A stretch of 33,250 nucleotides of DNA, taken from Candidatus Sulfopaludibacter sp. SbA3. GTDB taxonomy: Bacteria; Acidobacteriota; Vicinamibacteria; Vicinamibacterales; UBA2999. Position numbers and translations under genes: made by a program. Positions 16,645 through 24,603 of this stretch are shown in pieces. The stretch covers positions 1 to 33,250 of the forward strand of contig CAMCNL010000010.1 in assembly GCA_945876205.1 (NCBI GenBank), written 5' to 3'. Position 1 is the stretch's first letter. Each line of letters begins with the position of its first letter. The notes under the pieces were generated by a model. The model was not told where the DNA came from. It was given only the letters and a program-made list of their open reading frames with translations, and did no database searches.

Positions 16645-17543
16645 AGCCGGCGGCGCACGCGGCCAGCGTCCCAGTGGCCACCACCGGCGGCCCTGGCGAT
16701 TTCGTCGAGCTCACCAAGCCGCGCCTCAACATGCTCGTGATCATCACGACGCTGGGGGGCGTCTACCTTGGGTCGCCGTCGGGCGTTCCATTCGCTCTGC
16801 TCCTTCACACGCTCGTCGGCACCGCGCTCGTGGCCGGCGGCGCGGCGGCGCTCAACCAGGTATGGGAGCGCGAAACCGATTCGCTGATGCGCCGCACGCG
16901 CAATCGTCCGCTGCCCGGCGGACGTCTTGGCGTCGCCGAGGCCACGGCGTTCGGATCCCTTCTGTCGGTAGCCGGATTGGTAGAGCTCGCGGTCGCGGTC
17001 AACCCGCTCTGCTCGGCCGTCGCAGCGCTGACGCTGGTGAGCTACGTGTTCGTCTACACGCCGCTGAAGCGGCGCACCTCGCTGGCAACGCTCGTCGGCG
17101 CAATTCCTGGAGCGCTGCCGCCGGTCATCGGCTGGACTGCGGCGACGGGATCGGTGACGCTCCCGGCCGTCGTGCTGTTCGGGATCGTCTTCATGTGGCA
17201 GATGCCGCACTTCCTGGCGATCGCGTGGCTCTATCGCGACGACTATGCGGCCGCCGGAATTCCGCTGCTGCCGGTGCTCGAACCCGACGGCCGGCGCACC
17301 GGACAGCAGGCGTTTCTCTATGCCGCCGTGCTCTGGCCCGTGAGCCTGCTGCCCGCCGGCGTCGGACTCTCCGGCCTGCCGTACAGCATCGTCGCCACCG
17401 TGCTCGGCTTCCTGCTGATCGGCCTGGCCGCGGCGTTCGCTCGCGAGCGCTCGATGCTCGCGGCCCGCCGCCTCTTCCTCTTCTCGATCATCTACCTGCC
17501 GCTGCTCTGGACCGCTCTGATCATCGATCGCCTGTTTCTCTAG
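16641..17543 (+). CDS. ctaB: Protoheme IX farnesyltransferase (heme O synthase)
   Basis: Integral membrane UbiA-family prenyltransferase of 300 residues that attaches farnesyl to heme B, making heme O, the substrate of the preceding enzyme. Motifs are FVELTKPRLNML, the Mg-diphosphate site N-x3-E-x3-D in ALNQVWERETDSLMRRT (the first Asp is Glu, as in many homologues), YTPLKRRT and MWQMPHFLAIAWLYRDDY. Its ATG overlaps the stop of ctaA, so translation is coupled. About nine hydrophobic helices are seen. Length is normal. Confidence 0.95.
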   Translation: MKPAAHAASVPVATTGGPGDFVELTKPRLNMLVIITTLGGVYLGSPSGVPFALLLHTLVGTALVAGGAAALNQVWERETDSLMRRTRNRPLPGGRLGVAEATAFGSLLSVAGLVELAVAVNPLCSAVAALTLVSYVFVYTPLKRRTSLATLVGAIPGALPPVIGWTAATGSVTLPAVVLFGIVFMWQMPHFLAIAWLYRDDYAAAGIPLLPVLEPDGRRTGQQAFLYAAVLWPVSLLPAGVGLSGLPYSIVATVLGFLLIGLAAAFARERSMLAARRLFLFSIIYLPLLWTALIIDRLFL

Positions 17544-17575
17544 AACGCCCATCGGCACCCCCGCCTGCCACCATC

Positions 17576-17992
17576 ATGGAAATCTCTGACCTGCCGGCGG
17601 TGAACGCGACGCTCAACGGTATCTCCGCGATCTTTCTCGCGACCGGTTACGTCTTCATCCGGCGCGGCGATGCGACCCTGCACAAGCGCTGCATGCTGGC
17701 GGCGCTGACGTCATCCGTGTTGTTTCTGACCTCCTACGTGACCTACCACCTGAACACGGGATCGCGGCCGTTCCCGGGGACGGGCGCCGTGCGCGTCGTA
17801 TACTTCACCATCCTGATCAGCCACGTGTTGCTGGCGATCGCGATCGTCCCGCTCGCGCTGATGACGGCGTCGCGCGGACTCCGGGCGCAGTACGAACGCC
17901 ACGTTCGAATCGCGCGGTGGACGCTGCCTCTCTGGCTCTACGTGTCGGTGACCGGTGTCGTCATCTACCTGATGCTCTACCAGCTCTATTGA
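17576..17992 (+). CDS. DUF420 membrane protein
   Basis: Inner-membrane protein of 138 residues with four predicted helices, starting MEISDLPAVNATLNG. It contains the DUF420 features: LHKRCMLAALTSS, YVTYHLNTGSRPFPG and the RIARWTLPLWLYVSVTGVV segment. The charged and histidine residues at helix ends (H34 region, Y-H-L-N) are conserved in the family. DUF420 genes are usually found with cytochrome oxidase and heme O/A synthesis genes, and here it follows ctaB by 32 bases. An assembly role (copper or heme handling) is inferred from this context only. Confidence 0.85.
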   Translation: MEISDLPAVNATLNGISAIFLATGYVFIRRGDATLHKRCMLAALTSSVLFLTSYVTYHLNTGSRPFPGTGAVRVVYFTILISHVLLAIAIVPLALMTASRGLRAQYERHVRIARWTLPLWLYVSVTGVVIYLMLYQLY

Positions 17993-17996
17993 CGCC

Positions 17997-19295
17997 ATGT
18001 ATCCCCGTGCCTGCCGGAATGCGGCGACGCTCTTCATCGTCCTCTGGACGCTGAACGCCTCCGTCGTCTCCGCGCAGCCAGGACCCGACCTCTTCGAAAA
18101 CCTCGAATCACTGCAGAGCATCCCCGCGCCCGCGCCGATGCTGGTGAGTCCGCGCCTCTTTGCCGCGTACGGCGCGCTGATCGCCGCGTCGATGTTGAGC
18201 ATCCTGTATCTCTACCGGGGCCGCGCGTTCATCGTCTACTGGATCGGCAGCTGGCTCCTGATCGCCGCATCGCTGATGCTGCTCGGCCAGGGTTATCCGG
18301 ACGTGCGGTTCGGGAGCGTGATGCTCGGGCTCGCGCACCTGCTCGGCGTCTGGTCGGCCGGGCTCACCCTGCTCGGCGCCGAAGCGTTCCCGGACGCCCC
18401 GCTGCGGTGGAACGCGCCCGTCCGCGTCGCGGCGATCACCGCTGTCTGGTTTCTGGCGTCGCCGTTTCTGCTGCCGCTGAGGTTCGTGCTGATGACGGGA
18501 CCGGCGGCCGCGGCCATTCTCTTCGGATGGTCTGCCCTGCGATACTTGCGCCTCACCGCCCGCACACGCTCCATCGGCACGGCCCTGATCGGCGCGGGCC
18601 TGGCGCTGATGACCGCTTCCAACGCCGCGGCGGCTGGCGTCGTGCTCAATCTCGATTGGGGTACGGAGACCTTCAATCACCTGCTTGGCTTCAACATCGT
18701 CATCAACATGTTCGTCGCGCTGGGCATGCACGTGCTCGTGTTCGAGGACATGACCGCCGAGTTGCGCCGGACCAACCGGAGCCTGGCGGCCGCCAACCAG
18801 GAAGTGCAGCGGCTGGCGATCACCGATCCGCTCACCGGCTGCCACAACCGGCGGTTCTTCGACGAGATCGAGCGCCGCGAGATGCAGCGGCACCGCCGCT
18901 ACGGAGCGCCGATCTCGGTCGTGTTCGTCGACGTCAATCATTTCAAGCGTCTCAACGACACGCGCGGACATGACGTCGGCGATCAGATCCTGAGGATGCT
19001 CGGCACCCTGCTCCGCACGCAGGTGCGCGAATCCGACTTCGTGATCCGGTGGGGTGGCGACGAGTTTCTGCTGTTGCTGACCTGCGGCGTGGACGAGGCC
19101 GAACGCAAGGCGGAGGAGCTGAAGCTGGCCTTCGAACGCCAGCGCGAGGAGGCGAACCTGCCTGTCGGCGTCGGGTTGAGCGTAGGCGTCGCCGCCGTCC
19201 CCGGGGAGGCTGGCACGCTGACCGACGCCATCCGCATCGCCGACGGCCTGATGTACCGCAACAAGCTCGACAACAAAGCACAGCCCGGTTCTTAG
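17997..19295 (+). CDS. Membrane-bound diguanylate cyclase (GGDEF)
   Basis: Makes cyclic di-GMP from two GTP. The protein has 432 residues: a signal-like first segment ending VVSAQ, then about seven transmembrane helices (50-250) that may act as a sensor, a short coiled coil (ELRRTNRSLAAANQEVQRL) and a GGDEF domain from about 275. The active site is exactly GGDEF at 353-357. The product-inhibition site RESD (R344-D347) stands five residues before it, so the enzyme should be active and feedback-inhibited. The gene begins 4 bases after the DUF420 stop and is probably read from the same transcript. The signal sensed is unknown. Confidence 0.92.
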   Translation: MYPRACRNAATLFIVLWTLNASVVSAQPGPDLFENLESLQSIPAPAPMLVSPRLFAAYGALIAASMLSILYLYRGRAFIVYWIGSWLLIAASLMLLGQGYPDVRFGSVMLGLAHLLGVWSAGLTLLGAEAFPDAPLRWNAPVRVAAITAVWFLASPFLLPLRFVLMTGPAAAAILFGWSALRYLRLTARTRSIGTALIGAGLALMTASNAAAAGVVLNLDWGTETFNHLLGFNIVINMFVALGMHVLVFEDMTAELRRTNRSLAAANQEVQRLAITDPLTGCHNRRFFDEIERREMQRHRRYGAPISVVFVDVNHFKRLNDTRGHDVGDQILRMLGTLLRTQVRESDFVIRWGGDEFLLLLTCGVDEAERKAEELKLAFERQREEANLPVGVGLSVGVAAVPGEAGTLTDAIRIADGLMYRNKLDNKAQPGS

Positions 19296-19331
19296 TTCAG
19301 GGTTCCTGGTTCCGGAATCAACCGAACCCTG
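19295..19331. repeat. GTTCNGG heptamers (3 units) with an overlapping hairpin
   Basis: Three exact-length units, GTTCAGG, GTTCCTG and GTTCCGG, start at the last base of the GGDEF stop codon. The same DNA forms a hairpin: CAGGGTTC (19298-19305) with GAACCCTG (19324-19331) and an inner GGTT/AACC pair. There is no T-tract. Confidence 0.75.
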
Positions 19332-19371
19332 CGATAAGATAGAGCCCGCGCATTTGAGGGGGACCCACGCA

Positions 19372-20034
19372 ATGCTACGTGTCTATCTCGTTGCACTTGC
19401 CGTGCTTACGCTCGCGCTTGCCGGAGCGGCCGAGGCGCAGACCGGACGCGTGTCCGGCGTCGTCAAAGACACCGCCGGCAAGCCGATCAAGGGCGCGACC
19501 GTCAGAGCCATCAATCCCGAGGCGTCGCCCCGCGAGTTCACTTCCACCACCGACGAAAAGGGCCGCTTCGCGATGCTCGGTCTTCGCACGACGGCGACCT
19601 GGCACTTCGTTGCCGAGGCGCCCGGGTTTTTCCTCAGCGAGGGTGACGCCGTCATCCGCAGCCAGCCGGGCCCGCCCTTCGATTTCACGATGCGCCGCGA
19701 CCCGGGTCCACTCGCGGGCGCGCTCGTCAAGGACATCCAGGAGCAACTCGCCTCCGCCAACGCCCTCCGCGACGACGGCCGGTTCGACCAGGCGATCACC
19801 GCGTATCAATCGATCCAGACGAAGAATCCGAAGCTCACGACGTTGAACCTCGTCATCGCCGGCACCTACCGGGACAAGGCCGAGCGCGAAAACGATCCCG
19901 CCGCGCGGGTGGCGCTGCTCGAGAAAGCCGTGAACGCCTACGCCGACCTGCTCAGGGACGACTCCACCAACGAGCGCGCGAAGACCGAGATGGCCGTCGT
20001 CAGCACGCGTCTTCAAGATCTGAAGAAGAACTAG
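19372..20034 (+). CDS. Secreted carboxypeptidase-regulatory-like / TPR-like protein
   Basis: Exported protein of 220 residues. The signal peptide ends AAEAQ (about residue 23). Residues about 24-110 form a carboxypeptidase-regulatory-like beta domain (VSGVVKDTAGKPIKGATVRAINPE, ... EKGRFAMLGL), and the remainder is helical with tetratricopeptide character (ANALRDDGRFDQAITAYQSIQTKNP). GAGGGGGA at 19356-19363 is a good ribosome site for the ATG at 19372. It stands 4 bases before the sulfatase-like/TPR gene. No enzymatic motif is seen; a periplasmic binding or scaffold role is a guess. Confidence 0.75.
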   Translation: MLRVYLVALAVLTLALAGAAEAQTGRVSGVVKDTAGKPIKGATVRAINPEASPREFTSTTDEKGRFAMLGLRTTATWHFVAEAPGFFLSEGDAVIRSQPGPPFDFTMRRDPGPLAGALVKDIQEQLASANALRDDGRFDQAITAYQSIQTKNPKLTTLNLVIAGTYRDKAERENDPAARVALLEKAVNAYADLLRDDSTNERAKTEMAVVSTRLQDLKKN

Positions 20035-20038
20035 CGTC

Positions 20039-21985
20039 GTGCCGACTCGCCGTCCCGCCCCCGTCCGCCGCTGGCAGGCCACCGTCATCGTCGTCCTGTT
20101 CTTCGTGGCGGTGGCGGGCGCCGCTCTCGCCGGATGGCTGTACGCGCGGGAATCGCCGCCGCATCAGGGTCCGCTCCTCGTCATCTCGATCGACGGCCTG
20201 AGCGCGGCGCGGCTGTCGGCCTACGGCGCCGCCCGTTCCGACACGCCAGCCATCGACGCGCTCGCCGCGGATGCAATCGTGTTCGATCGCGCGTACTCGC
20301 ATTCACCGCAGACGCTTCCCGCGCACGCCTCACTCCTCTCGGGGAAGCTCCCGTTCGAGCACGGCGTCCGCGATGACGCGGGCTTCGTGCTGGCCGACAG
20401 CGAACGGACGCTGGCGGAGCTGCTGCGTAATCGCGGGTTCGCGACCGGCGCCGCGGTCTCGTCATTTCTGCTGCGGCGTCAAACGGGAGTGGCGCAGGGA
20501 TTCGCGTTCTTCGATGCCGACCTGCCCGAGGTGGAAGACGCCCTGACACCGCCGCTCGAGCGCGACGGCGCGCTGACAGCGGACGCCGCGGAACGGTGGC
20601 TGCGCACCCAGGGCGGGCAGCGGTTCTTCCTGTTCATCGAGGTCAATGCGTCCGCCGCGGAAACCGTCGTCGCACGTCTCGTGCAGACGCTGAAGCAGCG
20701 CGACATCTACGATAGCGCCACCATCCTGCTGACCGCCGATCACGGTGACTCGGGGTCACTCGTGTCGCTCGATGAAGCCTCACTCCGCGTGCCGCTCATC
20801 ATCAAGCAGCCGCGCCTCGACGGCGCCGGGCGACGAATTGCCGCGCCGGTTCAGCTCATCGACATCCTGCCGACGCTGCTGGATCTCGTGCGCGCGCCGA
20901 TTCCATCCGGCCTCCGCGGGCGGTCGCTGCGGCCGGTGCTCGACAACGAGGACGCCGTGCTCGTCGACCAGCCGCTCTATGCCGAGTCGCTGGTGGCGCG
21001 CTACAGGGTTGGCGGACGCCCCGTCTACGCGCTGACGCGCGGACAGTATCGCTACGTGCGCGGCGATCACAACGCGCTCTACGACCTCAGCCAGCCGGCG
21101 GCGGCTCCACTGGAACCGACGACGCCCGAAGATGCACGTCTGAGCACAGAGCTGGATCGACTTCTCGAAGGCACCACGATCCAGCTGCCAGGCGACATTC
21201 CGGCGGCTGACGAAGACCGCTATGCCGCCATCGGCTACATGAAGGGCGCACGGCTTGCGCACGCCGATGCCCCCACCATCGATCCGTTCGGCAACGAGAC
21301 GCTCATCCAGGGTCACCGCGCCGCGGTCAAGCTTGCCGGGGAGCAGAATTACGCCGCCGCGATCGATCGGATGCGCGACATCGCGAGGGCGCACGCGGAT
21401 CTTCCCGTCGTTCAGTACCAGCTGGGAACGCTGCTCGCGCGGACCGTGCGGCTCGACGAGGCAGCGATGGCGTTTCGCGCCGCGGCCAGACTCAATCCCG
21501 ACGTCTCCGATGCACCGGCGGCGCTGGCGCGCATCCTGATGCGTGCGCGGCAGTACGAGCAGGCGAGAGATCGGGCTGCGCTCGCCGTCGCACTCGCGGA
21601 GCGCGAGAACCCGGTTGCCCGCGCACTGGCGCACGAAGTCGCGGCCCGCGTCGCCCTCGCGCGGCACGACGCGGAGGAGGCGACGGCGCATGCCGAAGGG
21701 GCGCACGCGGCGGATCCATCGCTGCCGATGCCGCAGTTCGTGCGGGGCCGGCTGCTGTTCGACGAAGGCAATTACGAGGGGGCGCTCGCCGCGTTCGAAG
21801 AGGCCGCTACGGCGCTCGAAGCGGGCGGCGCCCCGCTCGAAGAGCTGCAGCAATATCTCGGCGAGTCACTCGTGAAGCTGGAGCGCCCCGCCGAAGCCGA
21901 GATGCATTTCAAGGAAGAACAGCGGAACTTCCCGCCGGGCCTCAGCGTGGCGGCGGCGCGTACGTCGTCGACGTATCCACGCTGA
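20039..21985 (+). CDS. Sulfatase-fold domain with C-terminal TPR, probably non-catalytic
   Basis: Protein of 648 residues with an N-terminal transmembrane helix (about 13-36), an alkaline-phosphatase/sulfatase-superfamily domain (about 44-300) and a TPR-rich C-terminus (about 425-630). The superfamily pattern is clear: LLVISIDGLSAARLSAYG, SHSPQTLPAHASLLSG, ILLTADHGDSG, LRVPLIIKQP. The sulfatase C/S-x-P-x-R nucleophile signature is absent (TLPAH), and the usual segments between FFLF and TADHG and directly after TADHG, which supply metal-binding histidines, appear missing. It is therefore probably a divergent phosphodiesterase or a dead scaffold. Start is GTG. Its 3' end overlaps the convergent gene by 44 bases. 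Confidence 0.8.
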   Translation: MPTRRPAPVRRWQATVIVVLFFVAVAGAALAGWLYARESPPHQGPLLVISIDGLSAARLSAYGAARSDTPAIDALAADAIVFDRAYSHSPQTLPAHASLLSGKLPFEHGVRDDAGFVLADSERTLAELLRNRGFATGAAVSSFLLRRQTGVAQGFAFFDADLPEVEDALTPPLERDGALTADAAERWLRTQGGQRFFLFIEVNASAAETVVARLVQTLKQRDIYDSATILLTADHGDSGSLVSLDEASLRVPLIIKQPRLDGAGRRIAAPVQLIDILPTLLDLVRAPIPSGLRGRSLRPVLDNEDAVLVDQPLYAESLVARYRVGGRPVYALTRGQYRYVRGDHNALYDLSQPAAAPLEPTTPEDARLSTELDRLLEGTTIQLPGDIPAADEDRYAAIGYMKGARLAHADAPTIDPFGNETLIQGHRAAVKLAGEQNYAAAIDRMRDIARAHADLPVVQYQLGTLLARTVRLDEAAMAFRAAARLNPDVSDAPAALARILMRARQYEQARDRAALAVALAERENPVARALAHEVAARVALARHDAEEATAHAEGAHAADPSLPMPQFVRGRLLFDEGNYEGALAAFEEAATALEAGGAPLEELQQYLGESLVKLERPAEAEMHFKEEQRNFPPGLSVAAARTSSTYPR

Positions 21986-22805
21986 ACTTGCGGTAGTTGG
22001 AAAACTCCGAGACACCGCGGAGGCGCAGGCGGCGCACGAGCGCCACGCGCGCACTTGCGGTCCACGTCACCTTCGCCGGCAGCCACACCTCGTTATTGAC
22101 CTTGCGACGTTCGTACGACGCGACCGTCCCCTTGTGCACACGGGCGAGCAGGCCAAGGCCGAACGACAGGGTGTCGATGGCTTCGATCTCCACGCGCACC
22201 AGCTCGTAGTCTGACTCGCTGATCCACGCGCGCGCCTTGAAGTGCCGCATGACCTTGCCGTCCCTGGTCAGCGGCTTGACGCCCGCCTTCGGGGTGAGCG
22301 CCGCCACGATCGTGTCGTGCCCCTCGATCGCCTCGCGTCCCACCATTCGGATGTCGTAGACGCGAAACAGGTCGTCAACGGCCGCGGAGTACTCACGCCG
22401 CGCCTTGTCTTCTTCGCGCGCGACTGACTGCCGCTGCGACGGCGTCGCCGTCGAGGCGACCTGCCGCCCATACGCCTCGACGCGCTTCTGCCGCGCGCGG
22501 TCCTGTTTCGCCAGTTGGTCCGGCGGCACCCGCCTGCCGTCTTCCTCGACCTGGCGTCGATATCGATCCTCGCTAGGCAGCCCGGGGTAGACCTCGAAGA
22601 CCTTGACCGATTCGTCCCGTGTCCGGCCCGAGCCGTCCAGCTTCTGCTCGACGCGCCGCTCCGTGAAGCTGTAGCCGCTCTGGCGTTCCTCGTCGGTCGC
22701 GAGGTGCGCCTTCACCTGCGCGGCAAACGTCTCGTAGTCGGGGAGGGGGCGCTCCTGCGCGGCAGGAATCGCAGCGACGAGAAGAAGGAGGCAGATGACG
22801 CGCAT
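21942..22805 (-). CDS. Secreted protein, LolA/outer-membrane-lipoprotein-sorting-like
   Basis: Not firmly recognised. It has 287 residues, with a signal peptide ending IPAAQ (about 16). A charged helical region (about 85-150, rich in Arg, Gln, Glu) is followed by alternating beta strands (HDTIVAALTPKAG, ARAWISESDYELVRVEIEA, EVWLPAKVTW) that resemble the half-barrel of LolA-type or lipoprotein-sorting proteins. The ATG at 22805 follows the flippase-like gene's stop by one base, so the two are translationally coupled. The last 44 bases overlap the convergent TPR gene. A role in lipid or lipoprotein transport would suit the neighbouring flippase-like protein but is inference. Confidence 0.65.
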   Translation of the reverse strand: MRVICLLLLVAAIPAAQERPLPDYETFAAQVKAHLATDEERQSGYSFTERRVEQKLDGSGRTRDESVKVFEVYPGLPSEDRYRRQVEEDGRRVPPDQLAKQDRARQKRVEAYGRQVASTATPSQRQSVAREEDKARREYSAAVDDLFRVYDIRMVGREAIEGHDTIVAALTPKAGVKPLTRDGKVMRHFKARAWISESDYELVRVEIEAIDTLSFGLGLLARVHKGTVASYERRKVNNEVWLPAKVTWTASARVALVRRLRLRGVSEFSNYRKFSVDTSTTYAPPPR

Positions 22806-22806
22806 C

Positions 22807-23760
22807 CTACGGCCGTCCCCGGTGCGTGGCCACTAAGGTCAACCCGATGCCTGCCCAGAAGAGATTCCTGATCTTCCGCACGACCGCCAGCGCCACGCCG
22901 GCAACCGGGTTGACGGCCAGTACCGGCGCGAGGGCGCCGGACAGCGCTTCGTCCACGCCAATCCTGAACGGCACGAACTTGAATGCGACCGTCACCACGC
23001 GGTTCAGCGCCTCGAAGACGATCGCCTGCGCGAGGGTTGGACTGCGGTCGCCCAGGAGCCAACCCAGCGTCAGGTAGACCTCGGCGACCGCGAGCGTGTG
23101 AAAACCAAGGTCAAGCCCGAAGACACGCCACAGGCGTCCGGGATGGCCCGCTGAAAATCCCAGCACGGACTGCCGCACGGTCGCGAGCTTCTCGCGCCAC
23201 TTCGGACGCGGGCCGCGCGCTTCATCCCACGTACCGCGCAACACGCGGAACGCCACGGCGGCGCCCACGACTGCTCCTGCCAGCGCCGCGATCACAAACC
23301 CTCGCAGTGTCGAAGGCAACGGCATCGCGATCAGCATGACCACGAGGCCGACCACGATCATCGCGATGACCGACGCCGCGTAGACGAGATTCTCGACGGC
23401 CAGCGACGACACGGATTCGCGCGTCGCCAGGTGATGTCGTGTGAGGAGAACCTTGGTGGGCTCGCTCGCGAGCAGTCCGAGCGGTGTGATGCTGCCGACG
23501 GCGTCGCCGGCGAGGAATGCGCGCAGTGCCTGGCCGCGGCTGAGGCGAGTGCCCGGCGGCAGGCACAGCCGCCAGCACTCGGCGCGGATGAGGAATCGGG
23601 CGCCGGCCAGCGCCAGGATGACCACGAAGCCCCACCCGACGCGCCGGACCCCCTGCAGGATCGCGGCGCCGCCTACGCTCCGTACCGCGTAGGCGAAGAG
23701 CGCCGCGCCCGCGAGCGTCCCGACGACCGTGACGATGCGCCGGTCGGCCCGCAGGCTCAT
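22807..23760 (-). CDS. Flippase-like / lysylphosphatidylglycerol-synthase TM-region membrane protein
   Basis: Inner-membrane protein of 317 residues from the ATG at 23760, with about eight hydrophobic helices. It shows the LPG-synthase-TM (UPF0104, AglD-like) pattern: FLIRAECWRLCLPPG, ALRAFLAGDAVGSITPLG, SEPTKVLLTRH and FVPFRIGVDEALSGAL. Only the membrane part is present; there is no cytosolic aminoacyl-transferase domain, so aminoacylation of lipid is not expected and lipid or polyprenol translocation is more likely. It lies 26 bases after atpF and is coupled to the LolA-like gene. The reading frame is open far upstream over atpF, but that is an out-of-frame shadow. Confidence 0.82.
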   Translation of the reverse strand: MSLRADRRIVTVVGTLAGAALFAYAVRSVGGAAILQGVRRVGWGFVVILALAGARFLIRAECWRLCLPPGTRLSRGQALRAFLAGDAVGSITPLGLLASEPTKVLLTRHHLATRESVSSLAVENLVYAASVIAMIVVGLVVMLIAMPLPSTLRGFVIAALAGAVVGAAVAFRVLRGTWDEARGPRPKWREKLATVRQSVLGFSAGHPGRLWRVFGLDLGFHTLAVAEVYLTLGWLLGDRSPTLAQAIVFEALNRVVTVAFKFVPFRIGVDEALSGALAPVLAVNPVAGVALAVVRKIRNLFWAGIGLTLVATHRGRP

Positions 23761-23786
23761 ACGGTGGCCCTGCGTCTGTGGCGTCT

Positions 23787-24287
23787 TCAGTGACGCTGTG
23801 TGTCGAGCTGACCGATCGTCTCGTCGATCAACCGTTGGTTGTCTTCCTTCGTGAGGTTGCGCTGAATGAGCTTCGACGCAATCGCCACCGACAGGTCGAC
23901 GGCTTCCTGGCGAATCTGCTGCAGCGCACGCGCCGTCTCCATCTCGATCTGGCGCTCGGCGCTCTTCACGAGGTTGGTGGCTTCGGCCCGCGCCTTCTGC
24001 TTCAGTTCTTCCCTGAGCCGTTCCGCGTCGGCGCGCGTGCTGGCGACGATCGCCTCCGCCTCGGTACGCGCCGTCCCGAGGATGCGCTTCGACTCCTGGT
24101 GGATCTGTTCCAGTTCCTGCCTGGCGCGCCGGGCATCGTCGAGCGACTTCCGGATCGATTCCTGGCGCTTGTCGAGCGCCTCGAGCAGCGGACCCCACGC
24201 GAACTTCGCGAGCAGCGCCAGCAGCACCAGGAAGGTGACGATGGTCCAGATGAACAGTCCCGGATCTGGCTGGACGAGCGGATTCAT
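23787..24287 (-). CDS. atpF: ATP synthase F0 subunit b
   Basis: Peripheral-stalk subunit of 166 residues. One N-terminal membrane helix (about 10-30, LFIWTIVTFLVLLALLAKFAW) is followed by a long charged helix of dimer type (KRQESIRKSLDDARRARQELEQ ... split at 20 residues), as in all b subunits; the C-terminal end binds the delta subunit. Length is typical. It follows atpE by 5 bases. The delta gene (atpH) that usually comes next is absent; the flippase-like gene follows instead. No second b or b' gene is seen in the window. Confidence 0.93.
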   Translation of the reverse strand: MNPLVQPDPGLFIWTIVTFLVLLALLAKFAWGPLLEALDKRQESIRKSLDDARRARQELEQIHQESKRILGTARTEAEAIVASTRADAERLREELKQKARAEATNLVKSAERQIEMETARALQQIRQEAVDLSVAIASKLIQRNLTKEDNQRLIDETIGQLDTQRH

Positions 24288-24292
24288 GACCC

Positions 24293-24523
24293 TTACTTCA
24301 GCAGCACGATGAGCAGCGCGAACACTTCGGCGAGAATCGCCACGCCTTCGAGCAGGAACAGCGGAAGATTCACGGCGCCGGTGATCGCACCGACGGCGCT
24401 TGGCTGCCGCGCGACACTCTCGGCGAGGCTCGCCGCAAGCTTACCGATACCCAGTCCAGCGCCGATGACGACCAATCCCAGGCCGATGCCGGCACCCATA
24501 TACGCGAGCGCAAAACCTTCCAT
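24293..24523 (-). CDS. atpE: ATP synthase F0 subunit c
   Basis: Two-helix hairpin of 76 residues that forms the rotating proteolipid ring. Helix 1 is glycine-rich (GAGIGLGLVVIGAGLGIG), the loop is ARQP, and the ion-binding carboxylate is E59 (LFLLEGVAIL), placed 18 residues after the loop proline as in E. coli D61. The Na+-type residues (Gln in helix 1, Ser/Thr after the Glu) are missing, so proton coupling is inferred. TCCTCC at 24531-24536, i.e. GGAGGA on the minus strand, gives a strong ribosome site 7 bases before the ATG, in keeping with the need for many copies. Confidence 0.94.
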   Translation of the reverse strand: MEGFALAYMGAGIGLGLVVIGAGLGIGKLAASLAESVARQPSAVGAITGAVNLPLFLLEGVAILAEVFALLIVLLK

Positions 24524-24530
24524 TCGTCGT

Positions 24531-24536
24531 TCCTCC
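24531..24536 (-). promoter_or_regulatory. Strong Shine-Dalgarno of atpE
   Basis: GGAGGA on the minus strand, 7 bases before the atpE ATG. It is the strongest ribosome site seen in the F0 operon and fits the high copy number of subunit c. Confidence 0.7.
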
Positions 24537-24537
24537 G

Positions 24538-24594
24538 TAGGGCGGGTCGTTTCCTCACCCGCCGTTGTATAAAACGGGTCCGGGGGGACCCGCC
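24538..24594. repeat. Double GGCGGGTCC-type palindrome between atpB and atpE
   Basis: TAGGGCGGGTC leads into stem 1 (GGCGGGT 24541-24547 with ACCCGCC 24557-24563). An AT-rich spacer GTTGTATAAAA precedes stem 2 (CGGGTCC 24575-24581 with GGACCCG 24586-24592). The outer arms can also pair (GGCGGGTC with GACCCGCC), giving an alternative long hairpin. It fills most of the 80-base gap between atpB and atpE. Confidence 0.75.
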
Positions 24595-24603
24595 CGCGCC
24601 AAC

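Noticed and set aside
24293-24523. Sodium-type c ring
   Set aside because: The helix-1 glutamine and the Ser/Thr after the carboxylate that bind Na+ are not present; proton coupling is more likely.
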